From PFJX01 sp038215555 (GTDB taxonomy: Bacteria > Pseudomonadota > Gammaproteobacteria > Burkholderiales > Thiobacillaceae): a stretch of 38,983 nt of DNA. This document shows positions 7,646-15,216 of this stretch, in pieces. The position numbers and the translations under genes were made by a program. Under the pieces are notes generated by a model. The model searched no databases and was not told the DNA's origin. It saw only the letters and a list, made by a program, of their open reading frames with translations. Position 1 is the stretch's first letter. Each line of letters opens with the position of its first letter. The stretch lies in assembly GCA_038215555.1 (NCBI GenBank), contig JBBQQT010000015.1, positions 1 to 38,983 of the forward strand. The letters run 5' to 3'.

Positions 7646-8101
7646 ATGGTCTTATCCCGCACCAGCCAATATGCCGTTCAGGCACTGATTTACATCGCAA
7701 CGCAGCCGATTGGCGAGCCTGTGCTGAACCGTGACATCGCTGGACGTCTGAATGTGCCCGCCGCCTATCTGGCAAAAATTCTGCAAAATTTGTGCAAGCA
7801 CGGCCTGCTTGATTCGTTTCGTGGCCGTCTGGGTGGTTTTTGTCTGCGGGATGGCATGCATCGCACAACCTTGATGCAGATTCTGCTGTTGACCGAAGGG
7901 CCGGATTTCACCAAGAGCTGCATCCTGGGTCTCAAGGATTGCACTGATGCGACGGCATGCCCGCTGCATTTCAAGTGGATCCCGGTGAAGAAAAAAATTA
8001 TCGCGTTGCTTAATGAAATGAATCTGGAAGAACTGGCCAAAGCTGTATTGACCGGCAAATATCGTCTCGCCGATTTGCCTGCCGCAGCGATGCCCACCTG
8101 A
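7646..8101 (+). CDS. Rrf2 family transcriptional regulator, probably Fe-S
   Basis: This 151-aa winged-helix protein belongs to the Rrf2 family (IscR, NsrR, RirA). The N-terminus MVLSRTSQYAVQALIYIA and the wing region GLLDSFRGRLGGF are typical. Three cysteines, C92, C99 and C105, sit in SCILGLKDCTDATACPLH, the region that ligates an Fe-S cluster in NsrR and IscR, so sensing of O2, NO or iron is likely. The spacing matches other sensor-type members, but the target is unknown. Four bases separate it from the SCO gene, and the cbb3 operon follows, making these genes its obvious candidate targets. GGAG at 7636-7639 precedes the ATG. Confidence 0.88.
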   Translation: MVLSRTSQYAVQALIYIATQPIGEPVLNRDIAGRLNVPAAYLAKILQNLCKHGLLDSFRGRLGGFCLRDGMHRTTLMQILLLTEGPDFTKSCILGLKDCTDATACPLHFKWIPVKKKIIALLNEMNLEELAKAVLTGKYRLADLPAAAMPT

Positions 8102-8104
8102 TTC

Positions 8105-8731
8105 ATGCACAGACAGCCGCTGTTCGGAGTCTTGCTGTTGATGCTGCTGGCAGGCTGTGGCGCGAATACGTCGCCGCCCTCGCTGACCGGGATCAAGGGC
8201 ACCGATATCACGCATGCCGAAGATTTCAGCCACAGCGGGATGTCAGGTGAACGTCGTCTGGCATTGAATGACCACCACGGCCGCGCGGTGACGCTGAATC
8301 CCTTCAAGGGCAAGTTGGTGGTGTTGTTTTTCGGTTACACGCATTGCCCGGATGTCTGTCCGACGACGCTTTCAGACATGGCTGAGGCACTCAGGTTGAT
8401 GCGGCCGGAAGCGGCGGCGAAGGTGCAGGTGCTGTTCGCAACGGTGGATCCAAAACGCGATACGCCGGAAATCCTGCAAGCCTACGTGCCTTACTTTCAT
8501 CCCGATTTCCTCGGTTTGCACGGCAGCCCCGAACAGGTTGCGCAGGCCGCGAACGAATTTAAAATTGTGTATCGCAAGCAGGTTGAAGCAGGCGCCAGCG
8601 ATTACTTGATGGATCACTCTGCTGGTAGTTATGTGCTTGATCGTCAAAGTCGGTTGCGGCTGTATCTGCCGTTTGCAACATCGCCAGCCGATATTGCGAA
8701 CGATCTGCAAGTGTTGTTGAAAATAGCGTGA
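8105..8731 (+). CDS. SCO1/SenC-type copper chaperone lipoprotein
   Basis: This 208-aa SCO protein is a thioredoxin-fold copper chaperone for cytochrome oxidase assembly. A lipoprotein signal ends in LLAGC with lipidated C18. The copper site is complete: C81-P-D-V-C85 in GYTHCPDVCPTTL and H171 in MDHSAGSYVLD. DPKRDTPE is a further family signature. It is predicted to be membrane-anchored in the periplasm. It follows the Rrf2 gene by four bases and precedes ccoN, where it most likely serves CuB loading. The copper ATPase gene ccoI, which often accompanies cbb3 operons, is not in this window. Confidence 0.93.
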   Translation: MHRQPLFGVLLLMLLAGCGANTSPPSLTGIKGTDITHAEDFSHSGMSGERRLALNDHHGRAVTLNPFKGKLVVLFFGYTHCPDVCPTTLSDMAEALRLMRPEAAAKVQVLFATVDPKRDTPEILQAYVPYFHPDFLGLHGSPEQVAQAANEFKIVYRKQVEAGASDYLMDHSAGSYVLDRQSRLRLYLPFATSPADIANDLQVLLKIA

Positions 8732-8745
8732 TGTGTCGCTCAATC

Positions 8746-8775
8746 TTGCGGGAGAGGGGTGCTGCGAACTATACT
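8746..8775 (+). promoter_or_regulatory. Probable sigma-70 promoter of the cbb3 operon
   Basis: TTGCGG (8746-8751), an 18-base spacer and TATACT (8770-8775) form a good sigma-70 promoter, leaving a leader of about 75 bases before ccoN. I found no convincing FNR/ANR box (TTGAT-N4-ATCAA) in this interval. Confidence 0.6.
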
Positions 8776-8815
8776 CCTGCGTCTTTTCGCCGGCTTTCCG
8801 GCACTGAATTTACCA

Positions 8816-8832
8816 TCCGGAGAAATTCCGGA
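8816..8832. promoter_or_regulatory. Small hairpin or operator in the ccoN leader
   Basis: TCCGGA occurs at 8816-8821 and 8827-8832 around a GAAAT spacer. Because TCCGGA is self-complementary, the pair is both a direct and an inverted repeat and can form a 6-bp hairpin in the ccoN leader RNA. It might be an operator or a post-transcriptional element; its function is unknown. Confidence 0.4.
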
Positions 8833-8855
8833 GCAGCGGCAACTTAGGAGGCTTT

Positions 8856-10304
8856 ATGTCTGCAACCAGCATGGCTGCGGTCGAGCAATACGACTACGAG
8901 ATCATCAAGAAATTCTCCATCATGGCCATTGTCTGGGGCGTGGTGGGAATGTCAGCCGGGGTGTTCATCGCCTCGCAACTGGCCTGGCCCTGGCTGAATT
9001 TCGATAGCCCGTACCTGTCGTTTGGTCGTTTTCGGCCGGTTCATACCGGCGCGGTGATTTTCGGCTTTGGCGGTTCGGCGTTGTTTGCAACTTCCTACTA
9101 CGTGGTTCAGCGTACTTGCCAGACACGTCTATTTGCGCCGGGTTTGGCGACATTTACCTTCTGGGGTTGGCAGGCAGTCATCGTGCTGGCGGCGTTGTCC
9201 TATGTGACTGGCTTCAGCCAGGGGCGTGAGTATGCCGAGATGGAATGGCCGATCGACCTGTTGATCCTGTTCGTCTGGTTGGCGTATGGGGCTGTTTTCA
9301 TTGGCACCTTGATGCAACGCAAGCAGCCGCACATCTATGTTGCGAACTGGTTCTACCTGTCGTTCATTCTGGTTACGGCGTTGCTTCACGTTTTCAATAA
9401 CCTCGCGGTGCCGGTCGATTTGTTCAGCATGAAGTCCTACAGCCTGTTCTCGGGTGCGCAAGACGCCATGACGCAATGGTGGTACGGCCATAACGCGGTC
9501 GGTTTCTTCCTGACCTCCGCCTTCCTTGGCATGATGTATTACTTCGTGCCCAAGCATGCCGGGCGTCCGGTTTATTCCTATCGCTTGTCCATCGTCCACT
9601 TCTGGGCGCTGTCGTTCATGTATATGTGGGTCGGTACGCACCACCTGCACTGGACCGCTCTGCCGGATTGGGCTTCGACGCTGGGCGCCACCTTCTCCAT
9701 CATGCTGCTGCTGCCGTCATGGGGCGGCATGATCAACGGCATCATGACCTTGTCTGGCGCCTGGGATAAGTTGCGCACCGATCCGATCATGCGTTTCATG
9801 ATCGTCGCGCTTTCGTTCTACGGCATGTCCACCTTCGAGGGTCCGCTGATGTCGCTGAAAGACGTCAACGCGCTGTCGCATTACACCGACTGGACGGTCG
9901 GTCATGTGCACTCGGGTGCGCTCGGCTGGGTCGCGATGATTGCTTTCGGATCGCTGTATCACATGATTCCCAAGCTGTGGAATACGCAGATTTTCAGCGT
10001 CAAACTGATCAATGCCCACTTCTGGCTGGCGACCATTGGTACTCTGCTGTACATCACCGCGATGTGGATTTCGGGTATTTCCCAGGGCTTGATGTGGCGT
10101 GCTTTTGATGAATTCGGCAACCTGCAATATTCGTTTGTCGAATCCGTGGCCGCGATGCATCCGTTCTATGCCATGCGCGCGATCGGCGGCATGTTCTTCC
10201 TGACGGGCATGGTGCTGATGGCGATCAACATCTATATGACGGTTCGTCGAGGCATGCGCGACGCCGATTCAGCGCAGACGCGCGCAGCGGTTGCCGCGGT
10301 ATAA
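8856..10304 (+). CDS. ccoN: cbb3-type cytochrome c oxidase subunit I
   Basis: CcoN is the catalytic subunit of the high-affinity cbb3 oxidase and carries haem b, haem b3 and CuB. The 482-aa protein has about 12 membrane helices. H63 in RPVHTG is a low-spin haem ligand, and WWYGHNAVGFF and WVGTHHLHW contain CuB histidines. HFWALSFMYMWVG holds the tyrosine that in cbb3 enzymes is cross-linked to a CuB histidine; VGHVHSGALGW supplies haem ligands. A strong TAGGAGG Shine-Dalgarno sequence lies just before ATG 8856. It is the first gene of ccoNOQP. Confidence 0.98.
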   Translation: MSATSMAAVEQYDYEIIKKFSIMAIVWGVVGMSAGVFIASQLAWPWLNFDSPYLSFGRFRPVHTGAVIFGFGGSALFATSYYVVQRTCQTRLFAPGLATFTFWGWQAVIVLAALSYVTGFSQGREYAEMEWPIDLLILFVWLAYGAVFIGTLMQRKQPHIYVANWFYLSFILVTALLHVFNNLAVPVDLFSMKSYSLFSGAQDAMTQWWYGHNAVGFFLTSAFLGMMYYFVPKHAGRPVYSYRLSIVHFWALSFMYMWVGTHHLHWTALPDWASTLGATFSIMLLLPSWGGMINGIMTLSGAWDKLRTDPIMRFMIVALSFYGMSTFEGPLMSLKDVNALSHYTDWTVGHVHSGALGWVAMIAFGSLYHMIPKLWNTQIFSVKLINAHFWLATIGTLLYITAMWISGISQGLMWRAFDEFGNLQYSFVESVAAMHPFYAMRAIGGMFFLTGMVLMAINIYMTVRRGMRDADSAQTRAAVAAV

Positions 10305-10323
10305 GACGAAAAAGGTCTGGAAC

Positions 10324-11070
10324 ATGTTCAAAAATTTCAAGCACGAGAAAATTGAAACCAATGCCGGCCTGCTGCTGGTGCTGACCATGCTGGCGGTCAG
10401 TATTGGCGGACTGGTCGAAATTGCACCGCTGTTCTTTCTGAAGGACACCACGGAAAATGTCGATGGCGTGCGTCCCTATACGCCGCTCGAGTCGCGTGGT
10501 CGCGATATTTATATTCGTGAGGGTTGCTATACCTGCCACTCGCAGATGATTCGCCCGTTCCGTGATGAACAATTGCGTTACGGCCATTATTCCCTGGCCG
10601 CGGAGTCGAAATACGATCATCCGTTCCAGTGGGGTTCCAAGCGCACCGGACCTGATCTGGCGCGCGTGGGTGGAAAATATTCGAATGAATGGCATGTGCA
10701 GCATTTGATCAAGCCGAAATCGATGGTGCCTGAGTCGGTGATGCCGAATTATCTGTGGTTGCAAGAGAACAAGCTGGATGTTTCCGACATCGAAGGTCGC
10801 TTGCGGGCACTGCGCATGACCGGTGTGCCTTATTCGGCCAACGAGGAAGAGTATCAACGCAACGTCAAGCAGTTTGGCGAAGCCGTGGCGAAGACACTGC
10901 ATATTCCGGATGCGCTGAAAAATCTGGTTGCGCAAGCGCAGTCGGGCAATTTTGATGGCGATCGTTCCAGTGTTTCCGAAATGGACGCGATGGTTGCCTA
11001 CTTGCAGGTGTTGGGCACGATGGTCGACTTCAGCAAGATCAAGCCTGAAGATCTGGTGAAGTTCCGCTGA
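10324..11070 (+). CDS. ccoO: cbb3-type cytochrome c oxidase subunit II
   Basis: CcoO is the membrane-anchored monohaem cytochrome c that passes electrons to CcoN. The 248-aa protein has one N-terminal transmembrane helix (about residues 15-38) and the haem site C68-Y-T-C71-H72 in REGCYTCHSQMIRPF, followed by the conserved RTGPDLARVGGKY. M149-type methionines in SMVPESVMPNY are candidate axial ligands. It starts 19 bases after ccoN with AAAGG upstream, and its stop overlaps the ccoQ start by one base. Confidence 0.97.
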   Translation: MFKNFKHEKIETNAGLLLVLTMLAVSIGGLVEIAPLFFLKDTTENVDGVRPYTPLESRGRDIYIREGCYTCHSQMIRPFRDEQLRYGHYSLAAESKYDHPFQWGSKRTGPDLARVGGKYSNEWHVQHLIKPKSMVPESVMPNYLWLQENKLDVSDIEGRLRALRMTGVPYSANEEEYQRNVKQFGEAVAKTLHIPDALKNLVAQAQSGNFDGDRSSVSEMDAMVAYLQVLGTMVDFSKIKPEDLVKFR

Positions 11071-11252
11071 TGGACTGGTTCGCTGACCCAGCCAATACCA
11101 AGCCGCTGGGCTTGCTGATTTTCTTTGTCACGTTTTGCGCGATCGTGCTCTGGGTGTACGGCAGCAAGAAACGCGGCAAAAAGTTGGAAGAGCACAAGAA
11201 CATTCCGTTTCTAGACGATGAAGATGAAGTGAAGGACAAGTCCAATGGCTGA
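11070..11252 (+). CDS. ccoQ: cbb3-type cytochrome c oxidase subunit CcoQ
   Basis: This 60-residue single-span membrane protein between ccoO and ccoP stabilises the cbb3 complex. A hydrophobic helix (GLLIFFVTFCAIVLWVYGS, about residues 14-32) is followed by KKRGKK and an acidic tail (LDDEDE). The ATG overlaps the ccoO stop by one base and its end overlaps ccoP by eight bases. Size, layout and position make CcoQ/FixQ secure, although sequence conservation in this family is low. Confidence 0.93.
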   Translation: MDWFADPANTKPLGLLIFFVTFCAIVLWVYGSKKRGKKLEEHKNIPFLDDEDEVKDKSNG

Positions 11253-12174
11253 CAATACTCCTGGCCAAGCGCAATCGAAGGGCGTGCAAACAACGGGTCA
11301 CGTTTGGGATGGTGATCTGCAGGAATTGAACAATCCGCTCCCGGTCTGGTGGACGTATACGTTTTACGCAACCATGGTATTTGCCCTGGTTTACTGGATC
11401 GTTTATCCCTCCTGGCCGATTGGCAAGGGTTTCTTGCCTGGCATGAACACCATTACTTATGTCAATGCCGATGGCGTTGAAGAGTCCTGGCACTGGAATA
11501 CGCGCGCCAAACTGTTGAAGGAAACCCAGGATGCAGTGATTGCGCAGAAACCTTATTACGACAAGGTGGCAAGCCTGCCCTACAACCAGATTGCCAAAGA
11601 TCCGGAATTGAGCAGTTTTGTGGTTTCCGCTGGCAAGGCGGTTTTTTCCGACAATTGTGCTGCATGCCACCAAGCCGGCGGACAAGGCAAAGTCGGTTTC
11701 TTCCCAAATCTGACCGACGATGACTGGTTGCACGGTGGTAGCTACGAAAAGATCAATGAGACGCTGACCAAAGGACGCCGTGGCTACATGCCGCCGTTTG
11801 CCGAGGCGCTTGATCAGACCCAGATCGATGCATTGGCCAATTACGTCTATTCAATGTCTGGTGGCAAAGCCGATCAGGCGAAAGCGGCCAAGGGCAAAGA
11901 TCTGTTCCATTCTGACACAGCTGCCTGCTTCTATTGCCATGGCGATGATGCCAAAGGCCGTCAGGATATTGGCTCTGCGAACCTGACTGACAAAGTCTGG
12001 CTCTGGGCTGATGTACCTGGTTTGGCGGATGACGTCGCGAAGATCAATTCAATCAAGACCGTGATTGCTGGTGGCTTGAACAAGGGCGTTATGCCAGCTT
12101 GGGAAGGCCGTCTGAATGCCGAACAGATCAAACTACTGACGGTTTACGTGCATGAACTGGGTGGCGGTAAATAA
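11245..12174 (+). CDS. ccoP: cbb3-type cytochrome c oxidase subunit III (diheme)
   Basis: CcoP is the diheme cytochrome c that receives electrons from soluble cytochromes. The 309-aa protein begins with the family's WDGDLQELNNPLPVWW, then one transmembrane helix (about residues 35-55). Two cytochrome domains follow, with C138-A-A-C141-H142 and C228-F-Y-C231-H232. GYMPPF and GVMPAW supply the axial methionines. It starts eight bases inside ccoQ. A strong structured region and a terminator lie downstream, before ccoG. Confidence 0.97.
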   Translation: MADNTPGQAQSKGVQTTGHVWDGDLQELNNPLPVWWTYTFYATMVFALVYWIVYPSWPIGKGFLPGMNTITYVNADGVEESWHWNTRAKLLKETQDAVIAQKPYYDKVASLPYNQIAKDPELSSFVVSAGKAVFSDNCAACHQAGGQGKVGFFPNLTDDDWLHGGSYEKINETLTKGRRGYMPPFAEALDQTQIDALANYVYSMSGGKADQAKAAKGKDLFHSDTAACFYCHGDDAKGRQDIGSANLTDKVWLWADVPGLADDVAKINSIKTVIAGGLNKGVMPAWEGRLNAEQIKLLTVYVHELGGGK

Positions 12175-12186
12175 TCTTCGCTGATT

Positions 12187-12222
12187 GCGGCGGCTCGCCT
12201 GAACTGCCGCCGCTCAGGCGAG
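12187..12222. repeat. Two interleaved inverted repeats downstream of ccoP
   Basis: The segment reads A-B-spacer-A'-B'. A is GCGGCGGC (12187-12194), B is TCGCCTGA (12195-12202), the spacer is ACT, A' is GCCGCCGC (12206-12213) and B' is TCAGGCGA (12214-12221). A pairs perfectly with A' and B with B', giving two strong but overlapping 8-9 bp hairpins. With no linker between A and B or between A' and B', both cannot form fully at once, so in RNA they would be alternatives. It lies twelve bases after the ccoP stop and before the terminator. Confidence 0.7.
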
Positions 12223-12252
12223 TCCCATGACCTCCAACGTGGTTGGGGAAGA

Positions 12253-12280
12253 CCCCGGCAAGCCGGGGTTTTTTGTTTTT
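12253..12280 (+). terminator. Intrinsic terminator after ccoNOQP
   Basis: CCCCGG (12253-12258), loop CAAG and CCGGGG (12263-12268) are followed by TTTTTTGTTTTT. This is a strong rho-independent terminator separating ccoNOQP from ccoG, though some read-through into ccoG is likely, as no clear promoter is visible between them. Confidence 0.85.
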
Positions 12281-12337
12281 AATAGCTGGCAAATCAATCC
12301 ATGAGTGCCTTTGCCGGCGTGTTTTGCAGGTGATCAA

Positions 12338-13759
12338 GTGGACAATCAACAGGCTGGACATGAGCTTTATTTCAAACGCGCTCCGATTGTCCCGCGTTCG
12401 GTCAAAGGCTCATTCCGGCGCTTCAAAACAGCCGTGCTCTGGCTTGGTTTTGCCGTTTACTTCCTGCTTCCCTGGCTGCCGTGGGCGAGAAACGATGCGC
12501 CCTCGCAAGCGGTCTTGTTCGACATTCCGGGGCGGCGTTATTACCTGTTTGACCTGACTGTTTTTCCGCAAGATATTTTCTGGCTGGCCATTCTGCTGTT
12601 CATGGCTGCGGTATTGCTGTTTTTCGCTACCGCGTTGGTCGGTCGCGCGTTTTGCGGCTATTTCTGTTTTCAGACCTTGTGGACAGATGCTTTCATCTGG
12701 CTGGAACATCTGATCCAGGGCGAGCGGCCGGCCCGTTTGCGGTTGGCCCGGGAGCCATGGGACAGTAAAGAAAAAATGCTCAAAATGGGCGCTACCCGGC
12801 TGATCTGGGGCCTGGTTTCATTCTGGACAGCGCTGACCTTTGTTTTGTATTTTGCCTACGCCCCGGAAATGCTGCGTGCCTTCTTCAGTGGCGAAGCAGC
12901 GGCTGCCGCCTACATCACGACGCTGGCGCTATCGATTTCAACTTACCTCGCGGCTGGTGTGTTGCGTGAACATGTCTGCACTTTCATCTGCCCGTATGGC
13001 CGTTTCCAGAGCGTCATGTACGAACCGGAAACCCTCGCGGTGCACTATGACAAACGGCGTGGTGAAGGTGATGCAGGCCGCATTGCCGCACGCGCTGGGG
13101 CAAGGACGCAGCCGGAAAGACTGGCTCAGGGACATGGCGACTGCGTCGATTGCAAGCTGTGTGTCCAGGTCTGCCCGATTGGCATCGATATTCGTGATGG
13201 CCTGCAATACACCTGTATTTCATGTGGTCTATGTGTCGATGCTTGCAATACGATCATGGACAAGATGGGTTGGTCGCGCGGTCTGATTCGCTACGATTCC
13301 GAAATTAATTTGAGTCAAGCCAAACCAGGCCCAGTGAAACTTCACTGGAAAAGCCTGAAAGTGGTCGGCTACGGCCTGTCGCTGGTGTTGATGACCGCCT
13401 ACCTGGCTTACGACATGACGCATCGCAATAGTTTCGAGCACAGCATTCAACAGATTCGCCAGCCGCTGTTTGTGACGCTGTCGGATGGGACAATCCGAAA
13501 CCGCTACCAGATTCGTTTAACCAATATCTCGGGCAAGGATGAGCAGTTCAGCATTGAAGCGCGTGGATTGCCCCAAGACGCGCTGGATCTGGGAAATTTC
13601 AGGACTGTTGGTATCCGCAATGGCAAGAGTGTGATCATTCAGGCCAGTGTGATGCTGGATCCGGAGCAGGCAAAACAGTTGCACGATTTTGATTTCGTGA
13701 TTCGTTCCGGGGCGGGGGAAACCGTGGTTGACCCGGCACATTTCTTCACTCGGCACTAA
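12338..13759 (+). CDS. ccoG: Cytochrome c oxidase accessory protein CcoG (FixG/RdxA)
   Basis: CcoG is a membrane Fe-S protein needed for cbb3 assembly, reported in related bacteria to reduce Cu(II) for CuB delivery. The 473-aa protein has several membrane helices in the N-terminal half. Two [4Fe-4S] motifs follow at C269-x2-C272-x2-C275-x3-C279 and C293-x2-C296-x2-C299-x3-C303. The C-terminus is a periplasmic immunoglobulin-like domain (DGTIRNRYQIRLTNISGKDEQF). GTG 12338 with AGGTGAT nine bases upstream gives the normal N-terminus (ELYFKRAPIVPRSVKGSFRR). A second GTG at 12305 would add eleven residues. Confidence 0.95.
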   Translation: MDNQQAGHELYFKRAPIVPRSVKGSFRRFKTAVLWLGFAVYFLLPWLPWARNDAPSQAVLFDIPGRRYYLFDLTVFPQDIFWLAILLFMAAVLLFFATALVGRAFCGYFCFQTLWTDAFIWLEHLIQGERPARLRLAREPWDSKEKMLKMGATRLIWGLVSFWTALTFVLYFAYAPEMLRAFFSGEAAAAAYITTLALSISTYLAAGVLREHVCTFICPYGRFQSVMYEPETLAVHYDKRRGEGDAGRIAARAGARTQPERLAQGHGDCVDCKLCVQVCPIGIDIRDGLQYTCISCGLCVDACNTIMDKMGWSRGLIRYDSEINLSQAKPGPVKLHWKSLKVVGYGLSLVLMTAYLAYDMTHRNSFEHSIQQIRQPLFVTLSDGTIRNRYQIRLTNISGKDEQFSIEARGLPQDALDLGNFRTVGIRNGKSVIIQASVMLDPEQAKQLHDFDFVIRSGAGETVVDPAHFFTRH

Positions 13760-13770
13760 CAGGAAGCACC

Positions 13771-14547
13771 ATGAATTTGTTTGTTTCTATCTTTGGCGGC
13801 ATCCTGCTTACCGCAATTCTGTTTGGTCTGGCGAGAAGCTTGAAACTATCGAATTTCTGGGCAGCGGTGCTTGCGGCAGCGTTGCCCAGTTTTGCCTATA
13901 TGGCATATGCGGTGGCGAACTGGCCAGGGCTGGATGTGTTGACCATGCATGTCGTCACCTTTCCTACTGTCGCCTTGCTGTTATTTCAGATTGGCGGCAG
14001 CAAGGATGCGCCGTATCAGAAGCTCCACTGGGCGCCGAAACTGATGATTGGTTTTTTTGTGATCATCACCGTCATTCTGGGCGGATTCGTTTATATCGCC
14101 GGCCATGGCGTGCCGACTTCGGTGGCGCAATGGCTGCTGCCCAACATTGAGGGCAAGATAGTCCATACCGGCTTTGCCGGTGTCGTCGCGCATGGCGGCG
14201 AAGCCAGCAAAAGCATTGCGCACCATCGCAATATGGAAAGCAAATTAGCTCGCCTGGGCTGGAAAGTCGAAGTTGCTGGACTTGATGCCTTGCGCGAAGG
14301 CGTGCCGGCCGAGGTCAGTGTATTGCTGCGCGACAACTCGGGAAGTGGTGTGCAGAACGTTACCGTTAATCTGGGGCTTGGTCGTCCGGGGCAGCCGGCA
14401 AAAGACAACTTCAAGTTGACGCCTGCGGGCGATGGTGACTATCGCGGGCAGGTTGTTTTGCCCGCGGCCGGCGAGTGGCTTGCCCAGTTTGTGCTTGAAC
14501 ATGCCGATGAGCGCATCGTGTTTGAGCGGGGGGTCGGTGGAGAGTGA
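13771..14547 (+). CDS. FixH-like cbb3 assembly protein with extra N-terminal membrane domain
   Basis: The C-terminal half of this 258-aa protein (about residues 145-258) resembles FixH/CcoH: WKVEVAGLDALREGVPAEVSVLLRDNSG and a periplasmic beta-rich domain ending GEWLAQFVLEHADERIVFE. The N-terminal half has about four hydrophobic segments (about residues 3-22, 28-50, 56-77, 91-113) in place of the single helix of standard FixH, which is about 160 aa. It follows ccoG by 11 bases with AGGA before the ATG, so a role in cbb3 assembly is likely. The assignment rests on context and the C-terminal domain. Confidence 0.75.
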   Translation: MNLFVSIFGGILLTAILFGLARSLKLSNFWAAVLAAALPSFAYMAYAVANWPGLDVLTMHVVTFPTVALLLFQIGGSKDAPYQKLHWAPKLMIGFFVIITVILGGFVYIAGHGVPTSVAQWLLPNIEGKIVHTGFAGVVAHGGEASKSIAHHRNMESKLARLGWKVEVAGLDALREGVPAEVSVLLRDNSGSGVQNVTVNLGLGRPGQPAKDNFKLTPAGDGDYRGQVVLPAAGEWLAQFVLEHADERIVFERGVGGE

Positions 14548-14614
14548 AGACAAATCGACGTGTTGCGACGGGTCGCGACGTATTGGTGAATAGCTGAAAT
14601 GGGTTAAATACGTA

Positions 14615-14620
14615 TATAAT
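14615..14620 (+). promoter_or_regulatory. Consensus -10 element upstream of rimP
   Basis: A perfect TATAAT lies 45 bases before the rimP start. The region 17 bases upstream (AGCTGA) is a poor -35. A transcript from here would begin near 14627, only a few bases before the hairpin at 14634. Confidence 0.5.
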
Positions 14621-14633
14621 CAGCAAGTTTTCT

Positions 14634-14654
14634 ATGGGCTTCGGCCCATTTTTT
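14634..14654 (+). terminator. Terminator or attenuator hairpin directly upstream of rimP
   Basis: ATGGGC, the stable UUCG-type tetraloop TTCG and GCCCAT are followed by six Ts. This is a textbook intrinsic terminator. It sits between the -10 element at 14615-14620 and the rimP start at 14665, where it could end read-through from ccoG-fixH and also attenuate the rimP-nusA-infB operon. Confidence 0.8.
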
Positions 14655-14664
14655 ATTTCATATC

Positions 14665-15126
14665 ATGGATTTGCAGACACTAATCGAACCAACCCTGGCA
14701 GGCATGGGCTATGAACTGGTTGCGCTGGAGCGTGCCGGTGCGGGCTTGTTGCGCCTGTATATCGATAAGCCGGAAGGCATTCTCGTGGAGGATTGTGTTC
14801 GGGTCAGCAATCAGTTGACTCGAATGTTTCTGGTTGAGAACGTCGATTACGAACGGCTTGAGGTTTCGTCGCCGGGAATGGATCGACCGTTGGTCAAGGC
14901 GGCGGATTTTGTCCGTTTTGCAGGTGAGCGGGCCAATGTGAAGCTGCATGCGCCACTTGAAGGTCGCAAACGGTTTACCGGCATTTTGCGCGGTGAGTTG
15001 GACGGTAATCTGCAACTGGAAGTGGACGGCAACGTGGTCTCGATTCCGCTGCCGGAAATCGATTCCGCAAAGCTGTCGCCGGACTTCGACAAGCCAACTA
15101 AAAAACCAGTGCGGGCAAAAAAATGA
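14665..15126 (+). CDS. rimP: Ribosome maturation factor RimP
   Basis: RimP is needed for late assembly of the 30S subunit. The 153-aa protein shows the usual N-terminal domain (IEPTLAGMGYELVALE, LLRLYIDKPEGILVEDCVRVSNQL, then YERLEVSSPGMDRPLVKAADFVRFAG). A Sm-like C-terminal domain with a basic tail follows. It opens the conserved rimP-nusA-infB operon. No Shine-Dalgarno sequence is visible; the ATG follows the T-run of the upstream hairpin by ten bases. Confidence 0.96.
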   Translation: MDLQTLIEPTLAGMGYELVALERAGAGLLRLYIDKPEGILVEDCVRVSNQLTRMFLVENVDYERLEVSSPGMDRPLVKAADFVRFAGERANVKLHAPLEGRKRFTGILRGELDGNLQLEVDGNVVSIPLPEIDSAKLSPDFDKPTKKPVRAKK

Positions 15127-15216
15127 CACCAAAAAAAACGGCCGCCCCAATTCGCCTCGCCTGCTGTTATCGGCAGTTCGAGAAAAATCAACCCTGGACA
15201 TGACCCGGAGGAAGCA

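Noticed and set aside
8732..8855. FNR/ANR box upstream of ccoN
   Set aside because: Searched by eye for TTGAT-N4-ATCAA and close variants; none was convincing, so only a sigma-70-like promoter is reported.
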